Shown: positions 9,258 through 18,100 of the stretch, in pieces
Numbering within the stretch: position 1 is the stretch's first letter
How the letters are laid out: each line of letters opens with the position of its first letter
Source of the DNA: Polyangiaceae bacterium
Lineage (GTDB): Bacteria; Myxococcota_A; Polyangia; Polyangiales; Polyangiaceae
NCBI GenBank assembly: GCA_020633235.1
Contig: JACKEA010000004.1
Location: 682,001 to 746,000 of the forward strand
Reading direction: 5' to 3'
DNA length: 64,000 nucleotides
The notes under the pieces: model-generated
The model's input: only the letters and a program-made list of their open reading frames with translations
The model's database searches: none
What the model was told of the DNA's origin: nothing
Translations under genes and position numbers: made by a program

Positions 9258-10299
9258 ATGTTGCGCGGTCATTGGATCTTGGCGCTTGTCCTGTGCGCTT
9301 GTGGGAGTGGCAGCGACGGCGGGCCGCCCGGCGGGGGCACGGGCGGTGGGGCCGGCGCAGCTGGGGCTTCGACGGGCGGCGCGTCGTCCGGGGGCAGCGG
9401 CGGCGCGGCGGGCAGCAGCGGCGGCGCGGCAGGGCAGCAGCGGCGCGGCGGGCGGCGGCGCTGCGGGTAGTAGCGGCGCAGCGGGCAGCAGCGGCGCGGC
9501 GGGCGGCGGCGCGGCGGGTAGTAGCGGCGCAGCGGGCGGCGGTACAGGCGGCGGTGCAACGGGCGGCACGGGCGGCGGCGGCACGGGCGGAACCGGTGGC
9601 AGCGTCAGCCCTGGTACCGGAGATGGAGAGTGCGAGCCCGGCTACGACTCCGGCGTGTGGGATCCATTCCCTGGCAACAACGCGAGCTATCCAATCGGCG
9701 TGCCCTCCACCAGCTTGCCGTGGAAGGGAGAAGACTTCGAGAGCTACGCAGATGGCGCCTTGATCGAGACGTCGAGCAACAAGAGCTTGCGCAGTCATCT
9801 GGATGTGACGAGCGGGTCGCTGTACGAGAAGTACGTCGGCAGCTATCGCCGCGGCTGGACCACGATCTACAACTTCCGCGTTCTCGCCGTGGGTCTCTCC
9901 GGTGGCAAGCGCATCCGCTGGACCAACATGACCGCGAGCTATCGCGGCTACTTGTGGGCGTGGCACCCCACCGCTAGCACCACGAACGGCCTGCACATCT
10001 TTGCTCGCTATCAGACGGAGAACGACCTCTACGTCGCATCTCTGCGCTTCGATGGCCTGGTGACCATCAAGAAGAAGCACTGTGGGAACTACACCACGCT
10101 GGCATCCAAGACCTACGGCAAGCCGGTTTTGAAGACCTGGTACACGCTGCAGTTTTCCACGATTGGCACGACGCTCACGTTCAAGATCGACGGCCAGGTC
10201 GTGCTGACGGCGAAGGACGACACGTTCTCCTGGGGGACCACCGGCATCCGCACCGACTACGCCGACGTGTATTTCGACGACTGGAAGCTTTTGTACTGA
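9258..10299 (+). pseudogene. Exported lipoprotein gene broken by a frameshift in its Gly/Ala/Ser linker
   Basis: The ATG at 9258 opens a lipoprotein signal (WILALVLCAC) and a Gly/Ala/Ser linker, but this frame ends at 9470. The next frame carries on the same linker style (GSSGAAGGG...) and then a domain of about 230 residues ending at 10299. An extra G in the GGG at 9432-9434, inside an 18-bp repeat tract, restores a single protein of about 347 residues. The C-terminal domain (DFESYADGALIE ... DVYFDDWKLLY) looks like a jelly-roll of the LamG/DUF1080 type, often carbohydrate-binding; this is a fold guess from pattern only. It may be a real slippage-prone gene, a dead gene or a sequencing error. 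Confidence 0.7.
9390..9548 (+). repeat. GC-rich imperfect tandem repeat coding a Gly/Ala/Ser linker
   Basis: Units near GGCGCGGCGGGCAGCAGC recur imperfectly about eight times within this stretch and code GAAGSS-like peptides. The frameshift of the host gene lies inside the tract, at 9432-9434. Such tracts slip easily during replication and are also hard to sequence correctly. Confidence 0.8.
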
Positions 10300-10596
10300 C
10301 CGAGACCGCGGTTCGACTTCGCGTCCCGAAAGCGGACCCTCCGTCAATGTGCGGACTTAAGCCCACTGTTCGCCTGGGTTGACCATCACGGACGCCACCC
10401 CGGCGAGAGCGCTGACGGCCGCGCCGCCGTCGCCGCGCGTCGTTCGAGGGCGGGCGCGCGGCCTTCTGAAGCCCAGCGGCCGGAAGACCGCACCGCGAGA
10501 CGAGCGCGAACGGACGACAGAATTCGACACCGCGAATGCGAATTTCGTTGATATCTAACCGGCCAATCACGCGCGTGGCAGCAAACTCGACCGAGC
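10300..10596. other. Stretch without a recognisable gene
   Basis: No reading frame here has convincing codon use. The stretch lies between the broken lipoprotein gene and the repeat relic. I see no clear promoter, hairpin or RNA gene. A short AT-richer patch near 10535-10555 (TTTCGTTGATATCTAA) stands out from the surroundings but has no assigned role. Confidence 0.5.
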
Positions 10597-11066
10597 CGCG
10601 CTGGACCAAGGGCGTGGGCTTTGCCGGGGTGGACCCGCGGAATTGATGGGGTCTGGGGTGCACGGAAATCGGTTTACATAGCAACTGATCTAGGCGCGTC
10701 CGAAGCCCCTGATCGTTGCATTCGACAGGGTTCGGCGGGCTCGAGAAGGGCAGAAGGGGGACGCGCGGGGGTCTTTGGCGTAGGAAAATCAGTTTACATA
10801 GCAACCGATTTGGGCGCGACCGATCCCCCCTGATCGGCGAGCTCGAGCTGGGCCGGATAGAGAGCCTGAAAGCGAAGCTCGAGAAGCCCGCACCCTCGCG
10901 CAAGAGGAGCTGCTTCGCCGTGCCCTGGCGCTGCTCGTTCCGCGATAGGCGCCTTGCGCGCGGGCTTATTCCGCGCCGAACCGACAAGCTGCCAGGTGGG
11001 AAGATGCTCCGCTGACTCAGCCGCCGCTTCGCGAGAGAGGACCGATTCAGGCGAGCAGTGGGATTA
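10597..11066 (+). repeat. Internally deleted copy of the HNH-endonuclease repeat element
   Basis: Bases 10597-10883 match 35618-35904 almost base for base at a constant offset of 25021. After that, 10881-11066 resumes similarity to 36434-36604, the 3' end of the HNH gene and its downstream flank. About 530 bases of the longer copy, including the whole HNH catalytic core, are missing. The sequence GAGAAGC at the junction suggests deletion at a short homology. The left part holds two AT-rich repeats (about 10667-10702 and 10785-10822) sharing TTTACATAGCAAC. No intact gene remains. Confidence 0.85.
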
Positions 11067-11124
11067 GTTAGGCCCTCGTCGCAAGGTCCGTTGCGGCTCG
11101 TGCGCGTGCTACATTTTTCGGCGC

Positions 11125-13449
11125 GTGAACGTTGCCTTCGTGTTGCCCTACGGTGAGCCGAGTGACGGGTTCTTTGCGGATACCCTGCTCGCGCTGCTGT
11201 GCGCGGACGCGCGGGCGCGCGGTCACCGCGCGGAGATGGTGCGGGTGTACTACGACGGGCGGAGCGCGGAACGCGACGCGGAGATCGTCGAGCGACTGGT
11301 CGCGTGGTTGGCGCAACGCGCGTGCGATCTCGTCGTGGTAGAGCGATTGTTCGACGCGACGCCAATGGAGCGGCACCGACGGGCATTTGCGGAGAGCCGC
11401 GTGCTGCAGGTCACGCGCGGGGATTCGGTGGAGCCGGGAGCCGGCGTGGATTACGTATTGGGCTCCGCGCCGGGGGTGACGCGGCGGGGGACCACGCGCC
11501 GAACACCGCAGATCGACGAGCTGCGCGCGGCCTTCGACGAGCTGCTTTCCGTCGCGCCGGATCTCGACGCAAAGTGGCGGAGCGTACCGGGCCTTTTCCG
11601 CGGCGGACCGACATCATCAGAAACGGGAACACCGCTGGGGCAGGGGGAACGGGAAGGGGAAGGCCCGCTCGGAAAGGAGCGGCGGACCTTTCCCTTCGCT
11701 CCGGTGATCGAGCAGGAAGTGATTGCTCCCGGCGCAGCGCCTCCGGTGGTGCGCAAGACCGTGTTCGGCAACGTGGGCTGTCCGTACGCGCGGGATCCGG
11801 CGGAGAGCGAGCACTTCCGCGGCGTGGAGCTGCCCGTGGAGCAGGAGCTGTCGCGGCTCGGGTGCGCGTTCTGTCACATGGGCGGGGACTACGAGGTGCG
11901 CTCGGACGAAGACGTGGTGCAGAGCCTGGTGGCGCAAGCGCGCTACTACGCGGAACGCGTGGAGGGGCTCGAAGAGATCGTGCTGAGCGACCAACATCCG
12001 ATTCGCTACCTGGCGGCGCTGATGCGGGGGGCTCGCGGGTTGCCCCAGTTGCGCTGGCTGTTCCCGGCGCGGGCGGACGCAGTGCTGCGAGAGCAGCGCG
12101 CGCTGGAGGAAGCGATCCTGTCGGCGCGGGCGAACGGGCAGATCTTGGAGGTGTACCTTTCGGGCTTCGAGGCGTTCTCGGATCGAGAGCTCGCGCGCTA
12201 CAACAAAGGCACCACCAAGAGCGAAATGCTCGAGAGCGTGGAGCTGCTGCGGGAGCTGGGTACGCGCTACCCGGATGCCTTCGAGTACGCTCGGAGCCGC
12301 GGCCACAGCATGCTGCTGTTCAATCCCTGGACACGGCCGGAGGACGTGCGCGAGAGCGTGGACGCGATGCGTGCGTATGGGCTCGGGGAGCTGTTCTTCG
12401 AGGTCGGACGCAATCGTCTGCGGCTGTATCCGGACCTGCCCATCACTTACGCGGCGGAGCGCGACGGGGCGCTGGAGCGCGAGTGGCAAGCGGGAGACGA
12501 GGGAGCGGCGCGTCGCAAAGGGTACAGCAGCGAGCGGCCGTGGCGATTTCTGGATGGGCGCACTCGAGCGCTGTACGGCGTGGCGCAGCTGCTAAGGGAC
12601 GAGCTCGGAACGGAGACCGAGCTGGCGCAGCTGAGCGCCGCGGTGGCGTGGGCGGAGGCGGGGCATGCGGACGTTGGCGGCGTGGCGCGAGATTTGGCAC
12701 GGCTCCGCCAGGTGTTCGAGATGCTCTTGCTGGACGGCGCGCGGCCCAAGGACTTGCGGCGGGCGACCACCGTGGCCGTCGAGGCCGTGCTCTTCGGCGG
12801 CGCCTGCAACAACGGCTGCGGCGCGTGCCCCCATCGCGATGGGTACGTCGACGACGCGACGCTGCTCGGCCGAGTGGACGCGGCGGCCGAGCACGGGAGG
12901 CCGCTGCTCTTCGCGGGGCGCGAGCCGACCTTGCACCCAGAGGTCGTCCAAGCCGTCGCGCGCTCCGCCAGGCCCGTTGGCGTCGTCAGCAACGGGCGGC
13001 GCTTCGCCTACGCCGCGTTCACCCAGGCCGCGGTCCGCGCGGGGCTAACGGCGGGCAGCGTCAAGCTGTTCGGCGCGACGCCCAACGTCGCGGACGCCAT
13101 CACGCGAGACGCCGGGGGCTTCGCGCAGGCCTGCGACGGCGTCCGACAGCTCCGCGGTCGCGGCGTCGCCCTCGAGCTCCGCACGCCGCTGTACCGCGCA
13201 TCGCTCTCCACTCTGGAACGCATGGCGGAGCTGGCCGTCGAGCTCGACGTCCCCGCCCTGCGCGTCGAGGCGGCAGTGGACGCCATTGGCCTCGACGCGC
13301 TGTCCGTCGCGGCAGATGGCGTCGAGCGCCTGGCCCGGCGCTGCAGCTCCTTGGGCGTCGCCCTGGAAGCGGCACCACTCCGCGCCGGCATGCGCGACTT
13401 CCGCTACATGCCGGCTCACCGCGAGCGCATCACGAAGATGTCGGAATAG
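11125..13449 (+). CDS. Two-domain radical SAM protein with non-canonical Cys spacing
   Basis: A 774-residue protein. Residues 1-130 look like a Rossmann-type cobalamin-binding-like domain (MNVAFVLPYGE), but I see no DXHXXG motif. The first radical SAM domain has C219-X27-C247-X2-C250 (GCPY ... GCAFCHMGG), an unusual spacing shared with the protein at 44472. A second domain has the canonical C561-X3-C565-X2-C568 (CNNGCGAC), followed by FAGREPTLHPEV. It lacks the xPxC/CX2CX5C tail seen in its relatives. Between about residues 155 and 195 is a low-complexity insert (LFRGGPTSSETGTPLGQGER), part of which matches a short DNA repeat at 2555-2574. GTG start at 11125. The 3' end overlaps the convergent lipoprotein gene by 34 bases. 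Substrate unknown. Confidence 0.85.
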   Translation: MNVAFVLPYGEPSDGFFADTLLALLCADARARGHRAEMVRVYYDGRSAERDAEIVERLVAWLAQRACDLVVVERLFDATPMERHRRAFAESRVLQVTRGDSVEPGAGVDYVLGSAPGVTRRGTTRRTPQIDELRAAFDELLSVAPDLDAKWRSVPGLFRGGPTSSETGTPLGQGEREGEGPLGKERRTFPFAPVIEQEVIAPGAAPPVVRKTVFGNVGCPYARDPAESEHFRGVELPVEQELSRLGCAFCHMGGDYEVRSDEDVVQSLVAQARYYAERVEGLEEIVLSDQHPIRYLAALMRGARGLPQLRWLFPARADAVLREQRALEEAILSARANGQILEVYLSGFEAFSDRELARYNKGTTKSEMLESVELLRELGTRYPDAFEYARSRGHSMLLFNPWTRPEDVRESVDAMRAYGLGELFFEVGRNRLRLYPDLPITYAAERDGALEREWQAGDEGAARRKGYSSERPWRFLDGRTRALYGVAQLLRDELGTETELAQLSAAVAWAEAGHADVGGVARDLARLRQVFEMLLLDGARPKDLRRATTVAVEAVLFGGACNNGCGACPHRDGYVDDATLLGRVDAAAEHGRPLLFAGREPTLHPEVVQAVARSARPVGVVSNGRRFAYAAFTQAAVRAGLTAGSVKLFGATPNVADAITRDAGGFAQACDGVRQLRGRGVALELRTPLYRASLSTLERMAELAVELDVPALRVEAAVDAIGLDALSVAADGVERLARRCSSLGVALEAAPLRAGMRDFRYMPAHRERITKMSE

Positions 13450-15119
13450 GTCGGGTTCGCGATCGCCGTCCCAGCCACCTGGAGCGTCCCGTAGGACGAG
13501 CCCACCAGGTACCCACGCCCATGACGGTCCGCCGTCGCGTCGTACGCAAACTGCGACGAGGTCCCGCTCGCCACGCTTTGCGACCGGAACGCGCCCGAGT
13601 TGGTGTAGCTCGCCAGCACTGCATCCCAGCCGCTGGGCGACACGCTCGCGCCCCCGAACGACATCGCGATGTTCGTCTCCGCCGCGAGCCACACGTTGCC
13701 GCCGGGGTCGAGCGCCAGATCCCGATTGCCCTCGTCGTACGAACTGTACAGCGGCGGGTCCGCGAGCTTTCGCACCCAGCGGCCCGAACCGCCCGCGGTG
13801 GCCGACGCGAGGAACACGTTGCCCCCGCTTCCCGCGACAACGGACTGGGAACCGACGCTCAGGGTGCCGGTGAAGCGTCCGCTCAGGAACACGTTGCCCC
13901 AATCGTCCACCGCGAGCCCGTGCAGGCGCTCGCTGCCGCTACCCCCCACCGTGAAGGTGGAGAGCACGGGCGTTCCTGCGTAGTCGTAGCGGGCCACCAG
14001 TACGTCCGTGGAGCCTGCGCTGGTCACTGGGCCATCGCCCGCGTTGAAGCTGCCCGAGAACGTGTCGCCGACGATGAGATCGCCGTAGGTTTTCTCGAGC
14101 GCGAGCGCCGGCGTTTGCCCCGACGCGGGATCGAAGCGGCGAGACCAGCGGTGATTGCCGTTCCAGTCGTAGGCGGCGATGAAGTGACTGCCGGAAGGGA
14201 GCACGTGGCCACCCACGTCTACCGTTCCGGGAGCGCTGCCGGCGACGTAGACCCAGCGGCGATCTCCGGAGACCACGTTCATGATCTCGTCGTAGCCGCC
14301 GCCGCCGAAGGTCTTCACCCACTGAAACTGGCCGCCGGGGGAGAGGCACAGCAGAAATGCATCCGTGTTGCCGTGGCTGGTGCGAGGAACGCCGTCGCCG
14401 AAGTCCACGGTGTTCCAGAAGTGCCCGGCAACGTACACGAAGCCCTGGCCATCCACCGCTACGTCGTGAGGCCATTGCTGTTGCGGGCCGCGGATGCCGT
14501 AGACCCAAACCAAAGACCCGGTTTGCGAGTAGCGCGCGACGAACCCGTCTTGCGTGGTGTCCCCCGGGTAGCGCGTGAGGGACTTGCCCCCGAAGTCCAC
14601 GGTGCCCTCGAAGACGCCGGTGACGAACAGGCTGTCGCCGTCCGCGATGGCGGCGGTGCCGTTCTGAGAGCCCGTGGAGTTGCCGAAGGCCCGCGGCCAA
14701 CCATCGCAGGCCGCGCTCTCGTCCACGCAGCAATCGCCGAAGGAGGTACAGGCGTCGTCGCACCAGCAGCCGTCCGGCGCCTGTCCTCCGCAGAAGCCGA
14801 AGCAGGAGCCCGTTTCCGGAGTGCAGGCGGTTTCGTAGTCACCGCAGCAGGTGCCGTCCGCTTCGCAACCGGAGAGGCAGCTGCACGGTTCGAACACGTT
14901 GCTCGGTGGTCCGCCCATTTCCCCGCACCGCCCCGAGCAGCTGGGCGGCGCGGGGGGTGGAGGTTCGAAGGTCGGAATCGGGCCGGGAAAGGTCGGGATC
15001 GGCTGAGGAAAGCCGATCAGGTCGGACTTCGACGTGCCCGTGTCGGCGGGGTCGCTCGCGGCGCTGCACGCGGCCGGGAGGATCAGAGCAAGCAGGGGAA
15101 GGGACTTCGAGTGTTGCAT
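13416..15119 (-). CDS. Lipoprotein with somatomedin-B-like Cys domain and beta-propeller repeats
   Basis: A 567-residue exported protein: lipoprotein signal (LILPAACSA), a Pro-rich linker (about 30-60), then two Cys-dense modules (about 60-135; for example CWCDDACTSFGDCC) that resemble somatomedin-B domains. The remainder has repeated units such as DSLFVTGVFEGTVDFGG and GFVYVAGHFWNTVDFGD, in the style of SBBP/beta-propeller repeats. It probably acts at the cell surface. The ATG at 15119 has a GGAGGAAG ribosome site and lies 14 bases after the stop of the SpvB/RHS gene on the same strand, so the two are likely cotranscribed. Its 3' end overlaps the convergent radical SAM gene by 34 bases. Confidence 0.85.
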   Translation of the reverse strand: MQHSKSLPLLALILPAACSAASDPADTGTSKSDLIGFPQPIPTFPGPIPTFEPPPPAPPSCSGRCGEMGGPPSNVFEPCSCLSGCEADGTCCGDYETACTPETGSCFGFCGGQAPDGCWCDDACTSFGDCCVDESAACDGWPRAFGNSTGSQNGTAAIADGDSLFVTGVFEGTVDFGGKSLTRYPGDTTQDGFVARYSQTGSLVWVYGIRGPQQQWPHDVAVDGQGFVYVAGHFWNTVDFGDGVPRTSHGNTDAFLLCLSPGGQFQWVKTFGGGGYDEIMNVVSGDRRWVYVAGSAPGTVDVGGHVLPSGSHFIAAYDWNGNHRWSRRFDPASGQTPALALEKTYGDLIVGDTFSGSFNAGDGPVTSAGSTDVLVARYDYAGTPVLSTFTVGGSGSERLHGLAVDDWGNVFLSGRFTGTLSVGSQSVVAGSGGNVFLASATAGGSGRWVRKLADPPLYSSYDEGNRDLALDPGGNVWLAAETNIAMSFGGASVSPSGWDAVLASYTNSGAFRSQSVASGTSSQFAYDATADRHGRGYLVGSSYGTLQVAGTAIANPTYSDIFVMRSR

Positions 15120-15133
15120 TGGCTTCCTCCAGG

Positions 15134-18100
15134 TCAGTATCGGACGGGGCGGCTGCTCTCGAGGCGCAGCCGAATGCGTGCCGATAGTGGCGGCAGGTTC
15201 GCTGGCGAGGGTGTGTGCTCAGGAAGCGACGCTCGCTCCGGGAGGCGCGGGGCGTGGAGAGAGCGCTCTCGAACGACTCCGCGCGCGCGATAGCTTCGCG
15301 TCTGCGTCGACTGACGAGACGTGGACTGCGAGCGCGACTGCGATGGGGAGGTGACCGTTACGCCGAGGGGCTCACTGCTGGCGCCTCCTCGAACCGTTGC
15401 CGATCCGCTGTTGGTCGTCGTGCCCTGGGTGGACCCCACCGTGCTGGAGTCGGCGATGGTGATCGTGAACGCCACCTCCGGTTCCGTGCCGATGGTTCGC
15501 GGCGTGCCGGTCACGGTGATGGTCGGCGAAATCCACGTCGGGTTGATCGCGATTTCCACATCCGCCGTCGGATCGAAGTACGCCTGTCGTTGCCCCTGTT
15601 CGTTGTCGGCAAAGGCAATGTGCAGCGTGATGGTCGCGGCCACGCGCTCGCGGCCCACGGTGCCTGGGGTCCAGGTGCGTCCGTGGTCCATGGTGTTCCA
15701 CGCCGCTTCTCGCACCATGACTTGGTAGGTTTGTTCGAGGCGCGTGGGACCTTCCGCGGCCTGTTCCTCGGCTTCCGTCGGCGGATCCACGTTGTCGTCC
15801 CCACCCGGGGGCGAATCGGCGTCCGAGCTTTGCTCGCCGCCATCGTTCGCGGACTGGCTGTCGCTGGCGCCGCTCTCGGAGTCGGGGAACGTGAACTCCA
15901 TATCGGACGGCTCGAGGCCTGGATAGGAGGAGCCTTGGGGATCCTCGTCCACGTTCATGCCGATGTCCGGGTCGTACTCCGGCTCGAAGCCCGTCGGGTC
16001 CGTGTACTTCAGCGGCGTGTTCCACACGTAGGAGTAGCGGTTGTACGCCTGGCCGTAGAGCGGCGCGGACACCAACGGATCTGGTGTCAGGAAGCTGCTG
16101 CTGAGCGGGTCGTACATGCGCCCCCGCATGTTCACCAGCCCGAGCTCTGCGTCATGGTCGTGTCCGGTGAAGCCGCTGGTGAAGTCGGCGGACGGCGAAG
16201 CGAAGGCCGGAAGACCATCGTTGTCGGTCTTGTCGCCGAAGGGGCTGAACTGCCTGCGCTCCACGAGGCCGCCGCCGGCATCGGTGACGGCCGCGCCGGA
16301 CCCCACGTGATCGCCGTGCAGATAGCGGTACTTCTTGGAGCCTGTCTTCTCGCTGTACACGTACTCCGCGACGGCCTCCGTGTCGCTCGACACGCGGAAG
16401 GTGTGCACCTTGTCGTGGTCGTCGACTCGGAACTGGTACAGCTGGCCGATGCTGACCACCATGCCGTCCGGGGTCTTCTCGAGCACCCGCTCTTGATCGG
16501 CGTTGTAGTAGTAGCTGTGGACCTTGCCGGCCTTCTCCACGCGGCTTGGTAGATCGAAGGACTTGTATTTCACGCTCGACCACGGCGCCTGTGCGCGTCG
16601 GCCGTTCTTGTCGTACTTGGGCGTGAACGCTTCCACCACGCTGCCGGACGACGAGCGCTGGTAGCCGATCAGGGCGTTGGGTTGCGGCCCGCTGGCGTAA
16701 TGCTTCAGCTTCTCGGCCAGGTCGAGCCCCCCGCCGGTGAGGTGCTTGTAGTTGAGGTTGCCGAGGGTGTCGTACTCGTAGGTGGTGCGGTACTCGTAGG
16801 CGCCGGAGCGCTTGCGCGTCCATTGCGTCAGTCGGTCCAGCGAGTCGTGCTCGAAGGTGTCGACGCGACCGAGGCCCGCGTCGTGGCGGTAGTTGAGGTT
16901 GCCGTTGGCGTCGTACTTGTAGTCGAAGCCGTACACCAGACCACCGCTCGAGGTGCGGCCGTCGATCTTGGCGAGACGTCCGGTGTCGATCTCGAATTTC
17001 CGCTGGGTCTCGATGCCGTTGCCGAACATCTCGTCCTCCACGCGGCCGATGGCGTCCCGCTGCTTGGCGATCCAGAGGGGTTTGCCCGTGCCGAGGTCGT
17101 CGACCTCCGCCAGAGCGCCGTTCATCCCGTAGCTCATCTTCGTGGAGAAGCGAGGCGTGCCCGGGGCCTTTGGGTAGTCCACGCGCTCCAGGCGCGATTC
17201 GGCGTCGTAGTGGTAGTCGACGTCATAGTCCTTGCCGTCCACCACGGTCGTGTCCCGCGACGGTCTGCCGTAGGCGTCGTACTGCGTACGTGTCTCGATG
17301 CCGTCGGAGCTCTTGGTGGCGTGGCGGACGCCGATCCACGGCGTGCCGGTTGAGCCCGCCGGTGGAGCATCCCAGGTGTAGGTGTCCGAGCCGTCGATGG
17401 AGCTCCGGCGCTTGACGCGGCCGAGCAGGTCTCGGTCGTAGGTAGTGGACTTCCCCATGTCTCGGCTCACCGGATCCTGCTGAGCGATGAGCTCGCCGAA
17501 CCCGCTGTAGATCATGGTCCTGAGCCCGGCATCGGGGTCGTTCACGGAAGTCTGGCGCCCCAGAGTGTCGTAGCCCAGAGTGCGGACGTTGCCCTTGTCG
17601 TCCGTGATGGTCTCTGCCAGGTCGAAGGGCAGGTAGCCATAGCGGGTGCGGATCAGCTTGCGCGCGCCGCTGGACATCAGCACGTCCACGCTGTCGGTCA
17701 CGCGACCACTCACGTCGAAACGCAGGAACGACTCGTTCCCCAACTGATCCCATGTGCGGAGCTCGTCCAGCTGAGGGCGCTTCGTTGCGTGGCTTCCATC
17801 TGGGAAGTCGATGCGTACGACTCGGTTCAGGCCGTCGCGCTGATAGTTGGTCCAGCGGCGGTTGGCGTAGTCGCGGAAGACGTTGCTCTGCTGCTTCAAG
17901 TTCCCGAGTACGTCGAACATGCGCTCCAGGATCGCGGGCTTGCCGTTGAAGGACTTCGCCGTGAGCCTGAAGGCGAGACCGACGGAATCGTACTCACTGG
18001 TGGTTTCCTCTCCCGTGTTGGAGCGGTGGCGCACCAGGTACGGTCCGGCGTAGCCGACCTCGTAGTCCGTGGTCGTCACGTAGCCACTGGCGTACTCCGT

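Noticed and set aside
9198..9584. N-terminal extension of the DUF4241 gene
   Set aside because: It is the complement of the Gly/Ala/Ser repeat of the lipoprotein and encodes only Pro/Ala/Leu repeats.
10621..10833. A 70-codon frame repeated at 35642-35854 (SVYIATDLGA twice)
   Set aside because: The protein identity simply follows the DNA repeat. There is no good ribosome site, and the shared part is better explained as element DNA.
11199..15293. A 1364-codon open frame on the plus strand
   Set aside because: It runs through the radical SAM gene in another frame and antisense to the propeller lipoprotein. It is Arg/Gly/Ala-rich with no domain, a common artifact of GC-rich DNA.
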